From Streptomyces sp. Z26 (GTDB lineage: Bacteria; Actinomycetota; Actinomycetes; Streptomycetales; Streptomycetaceae): 64,000 nucleotides of DNA. A program made the position numbers and the translations under genes. A model generated the notes under the pieces. The model did not search any database, was not told the DNA's origin, and saw nothing but the letters and a program-made list of their open reading frames with translations. How positions within the stretch are numbered: the stretch's first letter is position 1; each line of letters starts with the position of its first letter. This document shows positions 50,451 to 60,588 of this stretch, one piece after another. The DNA is taken from positions 6,328,501 to 6,392,500 of the forward strand of contig NZ_RCHV01000002.1 in assembly GCF_003665095.1 (NCBI RefSeq), given 5' to 3'.

Positions 50451-52898
50451 TCAGGCCGGGCCGGGCAGGTCCTCGCCGTAGAGGAGCGTCAGCTCGTCGG
50501 TGCTCGGGTCGGCGAGCTGCGACACCCGGCCCGCGTGCCGCTCGACCATCGCCTCGAAGGTCTGCCGCGCGGTGCGCCCGTTGCCGAACGTCGGCCCCTT
50601 CGGCAGCATCGTGAAGTGCTTCAGCAGGGCCTCCTGCGCGCCCTCCCCGAGCTGGTACTCGTGCTCCTCCGCCTGCTGCTCCACGATGCTCAGCAGCTCC
50701 TCCGGGGAGTAGTCCCCGAAGGTGATGGTGCGGGAGAAGCGGGACGCCACACCGGGGTTGGCGGCGAGGAAGCGCTCCATCTCCACCGTGTAACCGGCGG
50801 CGATCACCACGACCTCGTCGCGGTGGTCCTCCATCAGCTTCACCAGCGTGTCGATCGCCTCGCGGCCGAAGTCGCGCCCCGAGTCCTCCGGCGCCAGCGC
50901 GTACGCCTCGTCGATGAACAGCACACCGCCGCGCGCCCGGTCGAACGCCTCCTGCGTACGGATCGCCGTCGAGCCGATGTGCTCGCCCACCAGGTCCACC
51001 CGGGAGACCTCGACCAGGTGACCGCGTTCGAGCACGTCCAGGGAGTGCAGGATCTCGCCGTACAGCCGGGCGACCGTCGTCTTGCCCGTGCCGGGGGAGC
51101 CCGTGAACACCAGATGGCGGCGGACCGAGGCCGCCTTCAGGCCCGCCTGGAGGCGGCGCTTGCCGACCTCGATCATGTTGGTGAGGTTCCGCACCTCGCG
51201 CTTCACGCTGTCCAGGCCGACCAGGTCGTCGAGTTCGCCCAGCACGTCCTTCGCCGGTCGCGCCGCCGGACTCCCCGGCTCCGGCGCCCCGGCCGCGCCC
51301 GGCGCGACCGCCGCCGCCTCCGCGACACCCCCCGTGCGCCGCGGCGCACCGCCCGAAGCGGCGGGCAGCACCCCGCCGTCGGCCGCGTCGCCGCCCTTGC
51401 GGGCGGCCGCTGCCGGGGCGGATATCGAGGCGCTCTCGTCGCTCGTGCAGTCCTCGACGACCGGCCCCTCCTCCGCGAACTCGAACCCGCCCCGCGCGCA
51501 CCGCTCCGTACGGCAGCGGCGCAGCGTCGTACGGCAGCCGTCGATGACGTGGAAGCCGTACCCGCGCGACCCGGTGACCCGGCAGGCGTGGAACGTGCCG
51601 CGGCCCTCCGCCGACACGTACACCCCCGCCTCCTCCGGCGACGTCACCGTGCACCGCTCGACGGTCGGGTCGGCGCCCTTCGTCACGATCAGACCGGTGG
51701 CGACGGTGTCGATGGTGCAGTTCGCGAGGGTGCCGCCGCTGCCGTGGTCGCGGAACCACGCGCCCGTACCGCTCTCGCGTATCCGGCAGTCGTCGAGCTG
51801 CACCGTCGCGCCGTCGCTCACCGACACCGCCGTGCCCCGCACCTGCGACAGGTCGCTGTCCAGCACGTCCGCCCGGGAACCTCGGTCCAGCACGAACAGC
51901 GCGTCCGGTACGGAGTGGACGCGGCAGGAGTCCAGGACGGCCGTGGCGCCGTCGCTGATCCACACGGCCGGGTAGTCGCCGGTGCTCTCGTGGATCTCGC
52001 AGCTGTTCGCGTCCACGCGCGTGCCCGGGTCCCACACCGACAGCCCGTTCCGGCCGAACCGGCGGACCTTCGTACGGGTCAGCGTCAGCACCGAACGGGA
52101 CCGCAGGTCGATCGCGTTCTCCGGGATGTCGTGGACCTCGCAGTCCGCGAGCGTCAGCACGGCGTCCGTGTCCAGGGTCAGCCCGTCCGCGGACGTACGG
52201 TGCACGCGGCAGCCCGTCAGATGCCCGTTCGCGCGGGAGGCGACCAGCACGCCCGTGCCCTTGATCTCGTACACCTCGCAGTCCACCGCCTCGACCGCGC
52301 TGCCCTCGCCGTGCACCGACAGGCCCGCTCCCGAGGCGTGGTGGACGCGGCAGCGCTCCAGCCGAGGGCTCGCGCCGTCCCGCACCGAGACGCCCGCCTG
52401 GCCCGCGGCGACCACCTCGCACTCCTCGTACACGCCGCCCGCGCCGCCGCACACGTTGAGCCCTATGCCCGCCGGGTTGTCGACCGTGCAGCGGCGGACG
52501 ATCGGACGGGCGCCGGAACGCACCTCCAGGCCCGAAGCGGAACGCGTCATCACCCGCAGCGCCGTCAGCTCCGGCGCGGAGTCCTCGACGAGCAGCGCGG
52601 GCGCCGCCGCGTCCTGCCCCTCGATCTGGAGGTCCGCCAGCACGGCAGCCGCCCGCACGGTCACCGCGACGCCCTCCGGCGGCGCGATCCGCACCGACCC
52701 GCTGCCCGCGCGCTCCGGACCCCGTACGGTGACGGCCCGTTCGATCGTCAGATTCTCCCGGTACGTGCCCGGCGCCACCGTGAGCACGTCGCCGTCCACC
52801 GCGGCTTCGAGCGCGGCGGACAGCGTGGCGTACTCGCCCGTGCGGCGCCGCCAGCGTGCCGTGCCGGTGTGCGTGACCTGGACCGGGGCCTGTCCCAT
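50451..52898 (-). CDS. Beta-helix repeat - CbbX-type AAA+ ATPase fusion
   Basis: 815 aa from the ATG at 52898; a GTG at 52916 is possible. Residues 15-470 are a right-handed parallel beta-helix with about twenty turns of the form VEDCTV-hx-SGxGLxVxxGA, opening with a DUF1565/pectate-lyase-like cap (GEYATLSAALEAAVDGDVLTV). An Ala/Pro/Gly linker (residues 475-545) leads to an AAA+ domain of the CbbX/SpoVK class: Walker A GSPGTGKTTVARLYG near 575, Walker B GGVLFIDEAYAL near 635, Arg finger in NPGVASRFSRTI near 705. The beta-helix probably recruits a target for remodelling. No signal peptide. Confidence 0.88.
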   Translation of the reverse strand: MGQAPVQVTHTGTARWRRRTGEYATLSAALEAAVDGDVLTVAPGTYRENLTIERAVTVRGPERAGSGSVRIAPPEGVAVTVRAAAVLADLQIEGQDAAAPALLVEDSAPELTALRVMTRSASGLEVRSGARPIVRRCTVDNPAGIGLNVCGGAGGVYEECEVVAAGQAGVSVRDGASPRLERCRVHHASGAGLSVHGEGSAVEAVDCEVYEIKGTGVLVASRANGHLTGCRVHRTSADGLTLDTDAVLTLADCEVHDIPENAIDLRSRSVLTLTRTKVRRFGRNGLSVWDPGTRVDANSCEIHESTGDYPAVWISDGATAVLDSCRVHSVPDALFVLDRGSRADVLDSDLSQVRGTAVSVSDGATVQLDDCRIRESGTGAWFRDHGSGGTLANCTIDTVATGLIVTKGADPTVERCTVTSPEEAGVYVSAEGRGTFHACRVTGSRGYGFHVIDGCRTTLRRCRTERCARGGFEFAEEGPVVEDCTSDESASISAPAAAARKGGDAADGGVLPAASGGAPRRTGGVAEAAAVAPGAAGAPEPGSPAARPAKDVLGELDDLVGLDSVKREVRNLTNMIEVGKRRLQAGLKAASVRRHLVFTGSPGTGKTTVARLYGEILHSLDVLERGHLVEVSRVDLVGEHIGSTAIRTQEAFDRARGGVLFIDEAYALAPEDSGRDFGREAIDTLVKLMEDHRDEVVVIAAGYTVEMERFLAANPGVASRFSRTITFGDYSPEELLSIVEQQAEEHEYQLGEGAQEALLKHFTMLPKGPTFGNGRTARQTFEAMVERHAGRVSQLADPSTDELTLLYGEDLPGPA

Positions 52899-53003
52899 GG
52901 ACTGCTGCGTCCTCACTTCGTGCGATCTGGGCTGCGCCGCCGCGGGTGCGGGCAGCTCCACCGTAGCGTGCGCGCGACGTCTCGGATGACCGTCCACGGA
53001 TGC

Positions 53004-53609
53004 TCAGTTGCTGCTGCCCGTACGCCCCCAGTCGGGGCCGATCCGGTCCCACTCGGCGTCCCACTCCGCGTACCTCCGGCAGAGCAACTGCCGTACGGTC
53101 AGCCGCCGTACGGTCTCCACCAGGGCCGCCGCGACGGCCGCCGACACCAGCCCGGCGAGCAGCGCCTGGGACGAGGCGGTGGCCTCGGACAGGGGCGGGC
53201 CGGTGATCCGGCCGCGCTCGTCCGTCCAGATCCGGAACCGCTCGCCGGGCCGCAACGGGCGCCCGGCGTCCGCGACCCCGGTGTGCACGGCGCCGTCCCG
53301 GCCCGTCCAGTACGCCACGACGCGGTGCCGCGCGACGTCGCCGTCCGCGTCGTCGGGGTCGGCGTCGAGGCCGGGCCGCGGCACGACCAGCTGCTGCACG
53401 GTGGCACGCGCCGGATGGCGCTCCGACCGCTGCTCGCGGGCGGCGCCCAGCATCTCCTCGTGCGCCAGCACACCGCCGGTCAACCCGACGAGGGGCGCGC
53501 CGAAGAGGATGAGCAGCGCGGCGCACAGCGAGGCCAACGCCTCGTGACGGTCGCTGCTGCGGCACAGCGGATTGCGGCGCCACCGCCACAACCCGACGAT
53601 GCTGCGCAC
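53004..53609 (-). CDS. Rv1733c-family-like membrane protein
   Basis: 201 aa from the GTG at 53609. The N-terminal basic RWRRNPLCRSSDRHEA leads to a first membrane helix (ALASLCAALLILFGAPLVGL). An extracytoplasmic loop of about 90 residues has a YWTGRDGAVHTGVADAG motif, and a second helix (ALLAGLVSAAVAAALVETV) follows. This two-helix layout is that of the Rv1733c family in actinobacteria, function unknown. It is 105 bp upstream of the AAA+ fusion gene on the same strand. Confidence 0.75.
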   Translation of the reverse strand: MRSIVGLWRWRRNPLCRSSDRHEALASLCAALLILFGAPLVGLTGGVLAHEEMLGAAREQRSERHPARATVQQLVVPRPGLDADPDDADGDVARHRVVAYWTGRDGAVHTGVADAGRPLRPGERFRIWTDERGRITGPPLSEATASSQALLAGLVSAAVAAALVETVRRLTVRQLLCRRYAEWDAEWDRIGPDWGRTGSSN

Positions 53610-53978
53610 GGCATCACCCCCAACTCCCCAGTGGCACGACCTTACTCGGACGACCACGTGCCGTGGGCCCGTACCACCCGGACGGGACCGGGGGCGCATC
53701 GCTGGAACGGCGCGGTCACGGCTGACGTACGCGCCCCCGGCGCACGCCGACCGGGTGCGGCGGCGGGGCGTACGGACGCGGATCGGCCGCACGGGAAGGG
53801 GCGTTGGGCGGTCGCGCAGCCGTGTACGGACGCGTGCGTTACCCGCGCCGACCCGTCGGCATTCCTCGCTCCGGCCGCTCTTTCGAGCGATTGCCGCTGC
53901 TCTGCGACGGCGGTTAGCTTCATGGCGCAGCGCGCTGAATTCGCATAGCCAGCAAGCAGATTGGCGGTCCTCCCTTCC
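53610..53978. other. 369-bp gap upstream of the encapsulin operon
   Basis: No gene is seen. The last 90 bp are less GC-rich than the surroundings (stretches such as GCTGAATTCGCATAGCC) and probably hold the promoter of the shell genes. No convincing ribosome site precedes the ATG at 53979. Confidence 0.5.
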
Positions 53979-55394
53979 ATGACCACTTCCGTGGAAACAC
54001 ATTCCGGCAGCGACGGCGCGGACGAGCAGGCGAATCTCAGCCTCGGCACCGCCGCCGCGAGGAATCTGGCGACCACCACGAAGACGCCCCCGCAGATGCA
54101 GGGCATCTCGTCCCGGTGGCTGCTCCGCGTGCTGCCGTGGGTGGAGGTGACCGGTGGCACGTTCCGCGTCAACCGGCGGCTCACCCACACCCTCGGTGAC
54201 GGCCGCGTCGAGTTCGTCTCCACCGGAGCCGAGGTCCGCGTGATCCCGCGCGAGCTGACCGAACTGCCGCTGCTGCGCGGCTACGGCGACGAGGACACGC
54301 TGGCGGAGCTGGCGGGCCGCTGCGAGCAGCGGGACTTCGGCCCCGGCGAGACCCTCGTCGAGGCCGGGCAGCCCGCCGACCGCGTGGTGCTCCTCGCACA
54401 CGGCAAGCTGGAGCGGCTGGGCCCCGGCAAGTACGACCGGGAGACCTCGCAGGGCGTCCTCGCGGACGGCGACTTCGTGGGCGACGACCGGCTGGCCGCC
54501 GAGCCGGGGGAGTGGGACCTCACGCTCAGGTCGCTGACGGGCGGCACCGTGCTGACGCTCTCCAGGGCCGCGTTCGAGGAGGTCGCGGGCCGCTCCGAGA
54601 GCCTCCGCGCGCACCTGGAGAACGGCCGTGCCGAGCTGCCCGGTCAGCGCACCCCGGAGGGCGAGTCCGCCATCTCGCTCTCCTCCGGGCACTCCGGCGA
54701 ACCGTCGCTCCCCGGCACGTTCGTCGACTACGAACTGGCGCCGCGCGAGTACGAGTTGAGCGTCGCGCAGACCGTGCTCCGCGTGCACAGCAGGGTGGCC
54801 GACCTCTACAACCACCCGATGAACCAGGTCGAGGAGCAGCTGCGGCTGACCGTCGAGGCCCTGCGCGAGCGCCAGGAGCACGAGCTGGTCAACAACCGCG
54901 AGATCGGCCTCCTGCACAACGCCGACCTCAAGCAGCGGCTGCCCACCCGCAGTGGCCCGCCCACCCCCGACGACCTCGACGAACTCCTCGCCACGGTGTG
55001 GAAGGACCCCAGCGTCATCCTCGCCCACCCCAAGGCCATCGCGGCCATCGGCCGGGAGTCCACGAGCCGCGGCATCCTCCTCGGCAGCGTCGACTTCGAG
55101 GGGCACTCGGTGCCCGCGTGGCGCGGCGTCCCGATCCTCCCCTGCAACAAGATCCCCGTCAGCGACGCGGGCACCACGTCGGTGCTGGCGATGCGTACGG
55201 GCGAGAAGGCGCAGGGCGTCGTCGGGCTGCACCAGACCGGAATTCCCGACGAGTTCCAGCCGGGCCTGTCCGTGCGTTTCATGGGAATCAGCGAGAAGGC
55301 GATCATCTCGTATCTCGTGAGCGCCTACTATTCGGCGGCCGTACTGGTCCCGGACGCCCTGGGAATTCTTGAGGACGTGGAAGTCGGCCGATGA
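53979..55394 (+). CDS. Family 2B encapsulin shell protein 1 (EshA-like, cNMP-binding domain)
   Basis: 471 aa from the ATG at 53979. N- and C-terminal HK97-fold parts flank an inserted cyclic-nucleotide-binding-like domain (residues about 95-205). Fold landmarks: RWLLRVLPWVEVTGGTFRVN, THTLGDGRVEFVSTG, then after the insertion YELAPREYELSVAQTVLRVH, LLHNADLKQRLPTR, WRGVPILPCNKIP and GVVGLHQTGIPDEFQPGLSV. Family 2B shells assemble into protein nanocompartments that hold cargo enzymes; EshA of Streptomyces griseus belongs here. The phosphate cassette of the cNMP domain (DGDFVGDDRLAAEPGEWDL) lacks a clear canonical Glu/Arg pair. Coupled to shell 2 by ATGA. Confidence 0.9.
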   Translation: MTTSVETHSGSDGADEQANLSLGTAAARNLATTTKTPPQMQGISSRWLLRVLPWVEVTGGTFRVNRRLTHTLGDGRVEFVSTGAEVRVIPRELTELPLLRGYGDEDTLAELAGRCEQRDFGPGETLVEAGQPADRVVLLAHGKLERLGPGKYDRETSQGVLADGDFVGDDRLAAEPGEWDLTLRSLTGGTVLTLSRAAFEEVAGRSESLRAHLENGRAELPGQRTPEGESAISLSSGHSGEPSLPGTFVDYELAPREYELSVAQTVLRVHSRVADLYNHPMNQVEEQLRLTVEALRERQEHELVNNREIGLLHNADLKQRLPTRSGPPTPDDLDELLATVWKDPSVILAHPKAIAAIGRESTSRGILLGSVDFEGHSVPAWRGVPILPCNKIPVSDAGTTSVLAMRTGEKAQGVVGLHQTGIPDEFQPGLSVRFMGISEKAIISYLVSAYYSAAVLVPDALGILEDVEVGR

Positions 55395-56872
55395 CGGAGC
55401 ACGGAAATCCCACCGCCGAGCCCGCCCAGCCCACCGGGCCGGACACCGCACCGCGCCCACCGGTCCCGCCCGCACGGAAGGCGCCGCACTCGCCGATGAC
55501 CACGCATCCCGGCACGATCCCGCCCGCCAGCCTGTCCACGGCTGCCGCGCGCCAGCTGACGACCACCACCAAGACCCGCCCGCAGATGCAGGCGATCTCC
55601 CCGCGCTGGCTCCTGCGGGTGCTGCCCTGGACCGAGACCAAGGGCGGCAGCTACCGCGTCAACCGGCGGCTCACCCACACCCTCGGCGACGGCCGCGTCG
55701 AGTTCGTCTCCACCGGCACCGACGTCCAGGTCATCCCCGCCGAGCTGCGGGAGATCCCGCACCTGCGGGCCTTCGACGACCCCGACACGCTGCGCGCCCT
55801 CGCGGACCGCTGCGAGCAGCACGAGTACGTCGCCGGGGACACCGTGGCCGCCGCCGGCACCCCCGTCGAGCAGCTGATCCTCCTCGCCCACGGCAAGGTG
55901 CGGCGCACGGGCACCGGCCCCTACGGCGACGAGCACCGGCTCGGCACCCTCACCGACGGCGACCACGACGGCGACCAGGTCCTCACCCCCGAGCCCGGCA
56001 GCTGGCCGTACTCCCTGACGGCGGTCACCCGCTGCACGGTGCTGACCCTGCCGCTGGCGGCCGTACGGGAGGTCGCCGAGCGCTCCGGGACCCTCCGCGC
56101 GCACCTGGACGACGTCGCGTCCCGCCCCGTCCCGCCGAGCAACCGGCGCGGGGAGGCCGACATCGCGCTCAGCTCCGGCCACACCGGGGAGTTCGCGCTC
56201 CCCGGCACCTTCGCGGACTACGAGCTGTCGCCCCGCGAGTACGAACTGACCGTCGCGCAGACCGTGCTGCGCGTGCACACCCGCGTCGCGGACATCCACA
56301 ACGACCCGATGGACCAGACCGGCGAGCAGCTGCGGCTGACGATCGAGGCCCTGCGGGAGCGGCAGGAGCACGACCTCGTCAACGACCCGGGCTTCGGGCT
56401 GCTGCACAACGCCGACCTCAAGCAGCGGCTGCCCACCCGCGACGGGCCGCCCACCCCGGACGACCTGGACGACCTGATCTCCCGCCGCCGCAAGACGCGC
56501 TGCCTGCTGGCGCACCCCCGCGCCATCGCCGCCATCGGCCGCGAGTGCACCCGGCGCGGCATCATCCCGCCGGAGCGCGAGTTCCACGGTTCGCGGGTGC
56601 GCACCTGGCGGGGCGTCCCGCTGCTGCCGTGCGACAAGATCCCGGTCACCGACGGCGTCACCAGCGTCCTCGCGATGCGCACCGGCGAGGAGGACCACGG
56701 TGTCGTGGGCCTGCACCAGACGGGCATCCCCGACGAGTACGAACCGGGGCTGAACGTCCGCTTCATGGGCATCGACGACCGCGCGCTCGTCTCGTACCTG
56801 GTGAGCACGTACTACTCGGCGGCGGTCCTCGTCCCCGACGCCCTCGGCATCCTGGAGGACGTCGAGGTCTGA
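55391..56872 (+). CDS. Family 2B encapsulin shell protein 2 (EshA-like paralogue)
   Basis: 493 aa from the ATG at 55391, overlapping the shell 1 stop. The first 35 residues are a Pro-rich extension; an ATG at 55496 would remove it and align the start with shell 1. The remainder follows shell 1 closely, including RWLLRVLPWTETKGGSYRVN, THTLGDGRVEFVSTG and the identical C-terminal VLVPDALGILEDVEV. The inserted cNMP-like domain (about 115-225) is more divergent than the shell fold. Two coupled shell genes suggest a mixed, two-component compartment. The next gene is a GAF regulator, not a cargo enzyme. Confidence 0.9.
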   Translation: MTEHGNPTAEPAQPTGPDTAPRPPVPPARKAPHSPMTTHPGTIPPASLSTAAARQLTTTTKTRPQMQAISPRWLLRVLPWTETKGGSYRVNRRLTHTLGDGRVEFVSTGTDVQVIPAELREIPHLRAFDDPDTLRALADRCEQHEYVAGDTVAAAGTPVEQLILLAHGKVRRTGTGPYGDEHRLGTLTDGDHDGDQVLTPEPGSWPYSLTAVTRCTVLTLPLAAVREVAERSGTLRAHLDDVASRPVPPSNRRGEADIALSSGHTGEFALPGTFADYELSPREYELTVAQTVLRVHTRVADIHNDPMDQTGEQLRLTIEALRERQEHDLVNDPGFGLLHNADLKQRLPTRDGPPTPDDLDDLISRRRKTRCLLAHPRAIAAIGRECTRRGIIPPEREFHGSRVRTWRGVPLLPCDKIPVTDGVTSVLAMRTGEEDHGVVGLHQTGIPDEYEPGLNVRFMGIDDRALVSYLVSTYYSAAVLVPDALGILEDVEV

Positions 56873-56994
56873 CACCGGTCTCCGCCCGTACGTGGGGCGG
56901 CAGGGGCGTCCGCGCCGCTGCCGCCCCTTACCACGTCCGGTCCGGCGCCGCGCGGAACGTTGCCTGCCACCGCGGTGTGCAGGACGATGACGGT

Positions 56995-58281
56995 GTGCGA
57001 AATCCATGGCTGGCGCTGGAGACGGGAGCGGACCCGGCCGAGCGGGTCGGGCTGCTGCGCCGGGCGCACGAGGAGTTCCTGAGCGGCGCGCCCATCGCCG
57101 ACCCCGTACGCGGCGTGGTGGCCGACTCGTGGCGCCGCTGCGCCGGGGCGCTGGTGCGCCCCGAGACGGTCGCCCACGTCGACCTCGCGGGCCCCGCGCT
57201 CACCGCCCACCGCGCCGCCCACCCGCTGGCCCGCGTGATGCCCCTCATCCGCGAGCTGCTCGGCACCGTCGCGGACGACGGCGCCCATCTGCTGTCCGTC
57301 TGCGACGCGTCGGGCCGGATGCTGTGGGTCGAGGGCCACGCGCAGGTACGGCGCCGCGCCGAGGCGATGAACTTCGTCCCCGGCGCCCGCTGGGCCGAGC
57401 CCGCCATGGGCACGAACGCGCCCGGCACAGCCCTCGCCGTCGACCACGCGGTGCAGATCTTCGCCGCCGAGCACTACTCCCGCGTCGTACAGCCCTGGAC
57501 CTGCGCCGCCGCGCCCGTCCACGACCCGCGCACCGGCCGCCTCCTCGGCGCCGTGGACATCACCGGCGGCGACCACCTCGCCGCCCCGCAGAGCCTGGCC
57601 CTCGTCCAGGCCACCGCCCGCGCCGCCGAGTCGCAGCTCGCCGGTGAGGACGGCGGCGCCCGCGGGCCGCAGCTCCTCCAGGTGCTCGGCCGCGACGAGG
57701 CCCTGCTGCGCGGCGGGCCCGCGCCCGTGCGGCTCGGCCGCCGCCACAGCGAGATCCTGCTGCTGCTCGCCGCGCACCCCGAGGGGCTCACCGGCGACCG
57801 GCTCAGCCTGGAGCTGTACGGCGAGCGGGACGTCAACCCGGTCACCCTGCGCGCCGAACTCTCCCGCCTGCGGCAGCTGTTGGGCCCGGTCCTCGCCTCC
57901 CGCCCGTACCGGCTGCGCGACCCCCTGGACACCGACCTCGCCGTCGTCACCGAGGCACTCGACGCCGCCGACCCCGGCGCGGCCCTCGCCGCCTACCGCG
58001 GCCCGCTGCTGCCGCTCTCCGAGGCCCCCGGCATCGTCCGGCTGCGCCGCGCCCTGGAGGACCGCCTCCGCCACCGGCTGCTGTCCGCGCCGCGCGCCGA
58101 CCTGCTGGAGACGTGGGTGCACAGCGTGTGGGGTGAGGACGACCTGGAGGTGTGGGAGGCGCTGCTCGCCACTCGCCCCGGGCACGACCCGCTGCGTGCC
58201 CCCACCGTGGCGCGCGTACGGGCGCTGCGCCGCGCGTACGGCCTGGACGGCGCGGGCCCGCGGGGTGCGTACGGGACATAG
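56995..58281 (+). CDS. GAF-domain transcriptional regulator (AcoR-like sensor, no sigma-54 domain)
   Basis: 428 aa from the GTG at 56995. Residues 20-220 match the sensor half of AcoR-type activators: VVADSWRRC near residue 38, GARWAEPAMGTNAPGTAL near 130, and WTCAAAPVHDPRTGRLLGAVDITGG near 165. The central AAA+ sigma-54 domain is absent. Instead residues 240-310 (LGRRHSEILLLLAAHPEGLT, ELSRLRQLLGPVLASRPYRL) look like a winged helix, followed by a helical C-terminal region. It lies upstream of aldehyde dehydrogenase and DUF779 genes and is the likely controller. Confidence 0.82.
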   Translation: MRNPWLALETGADPAERVGLLRRAHEEFLSGAPIADPVRGVVADSWRRCAGALVRPETVAHVDLAGPALTAHRAAHPLARVMPLIRELLGTVADDGAHLLSVCDASGRMLWVEGHAQVRRRAEAMNFVPGARWAEPAMGTNAPGTALAVDHAVQIFAAEHYSRVVQPWTCAAAPVHDPRTGRLLGAVDITGGDHLAAPQSLALVQATARAAESQLAGEDGGARGPQLLQVLGRDEALLRGGPAPVRLGRRHSEILLLLAAHPEGLTGDRLSLELYGERDVNPVTLRAELSRLRQLLGPVLASRPYRLRDPLDTDLAVVTEALDAADPGAALAAYRGPLLPLSEAPGIVRLRRALEDRLRHRLLSAPRADLLETWVHSVWGEDDLEVWEALLATRPGHDPLRAPTVARVRALRRAYGLDGAGPRGAYGT

Positions 58282-58310
58282 GGCGCGGCCCGCGCGGGTG
58301 ACGTGAAACG

Positions 58311-58331
58311 TACGCAACGTATACGCAACGT
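58311..58331. promoter_or_regulatory. Tandem 10-bp repeat before the aldehyde dehydrogenase gene
   Basis: TACGCAACGT occurs at 58311-58320 and again at 58322-58331, an 11-bp period that would put two protein copies on the same face of the helix. It is 78 bp before the ATG, well placed for an activator such as the adjacent GAF regulator. Confidence 0.6.
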
Positions 58332-58408
58332 CCCCGCGTCTAACGTCCCCGTCAGCCGCGCGTTCCCGCACCGGGGCGCGGCGACGACCCGTCAGGGAGG
58401 CCAGGGAC

Positions 58409-59931
<1,523 letters not shown>

Positions 59932-59932
<1 letters not shown>

Positions 59933-60321
59933 TGCCCCGCGTCGCGCTGACCCCCGCGGCCGCCGCGCTGATCCGGCAGCTCAGCGGCCGCCACGGGCCG
60001 CTGATGTTCCACCAGTCCGGCGGCTGCTGCGACGGGAGCGCGCCGATGTGCTTCCCGCTCGGCGAGTTCCGTACGGGCGCCTCCGACGTGCTGCTGGAAC
60101 GGCTGGAGGTGGCGGACGTCGACGAACCCGTGCCGTTCTGGATGTCCGCCGACCAGTACGCGTACTGGAGCCACACGCACCTCACGGTCGACGTGGTGCC
60201 GGGGCGCGGTGCCGGGTTCTCGCTGGAGGCACCCGAAGGGGTGCGCTTCCTCATCCGCTCGCGGCTGCTGGAGGAGTCCGACCTCCCCGCCGGGGCGCCG
60301 CCCCTCGGGGAAGCCCCCTGA
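59932..60321 (+). CDS. DUF779 protein, aldehyde dehydrogenase partner
   Basis: 129 aa, ATG at 59932 sharing one base with the preceding stop. FHQSGGCCDGSAPMCFPLGEF carries three conserved Cys that could bind metal or a thiol intermediate. DUF779 proteins are almost always encoded beside ExaC-type dehydrogenases, as here, but their role is not established. One operon with the dehydrogenase is near certain. Confidence 0.88.
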
Positions 60322-60373
60322 CCGGCGACCCGACCCGCCCGTCCGGCCGCTGAGCCGCGGCGGGTGACCGACC

Positions 60374-60408
60374 ACCGCCGTGCCCGTGGACGGCGCGGGC
60401 ACGGCGGT
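60374..60408. terminator. Strong bidirectional terminator
   Basis: 13-bp perfect stem ACCGCCGTGCCCG/CGGGCACGGCGGT with a 9-nt loop, between the convergent DUF779 and DUF6643-like genes. The remaining 267-bp gap shows no gene. Confidence 0.8.
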
Positions 60409-60588
60409 ACCCCACGTCCCACGTCGACAGCCGCGCGGGCGTGGCCGCACGGCTGCGGGCGCGCGTACGCGAGTGGCCGGTGGGGAGGCGGATGGCTGAC
60501 CCCCGCAGTCGTGCTCCGCCCCCGTCGGCCGCGCCCGCGGCGCGCACCCGTGTCCCGTCGTCGCCGTCCCTGGCGGGGGACCCGCCCC

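Noticed and set aside
51000..52990. CRISPR-like periodicity
   Set aside because: The repeats are degenerate protein-level beta-helix turns within a coding frame, not DNA repeats with spacers. No CRISPR array is present in the window.
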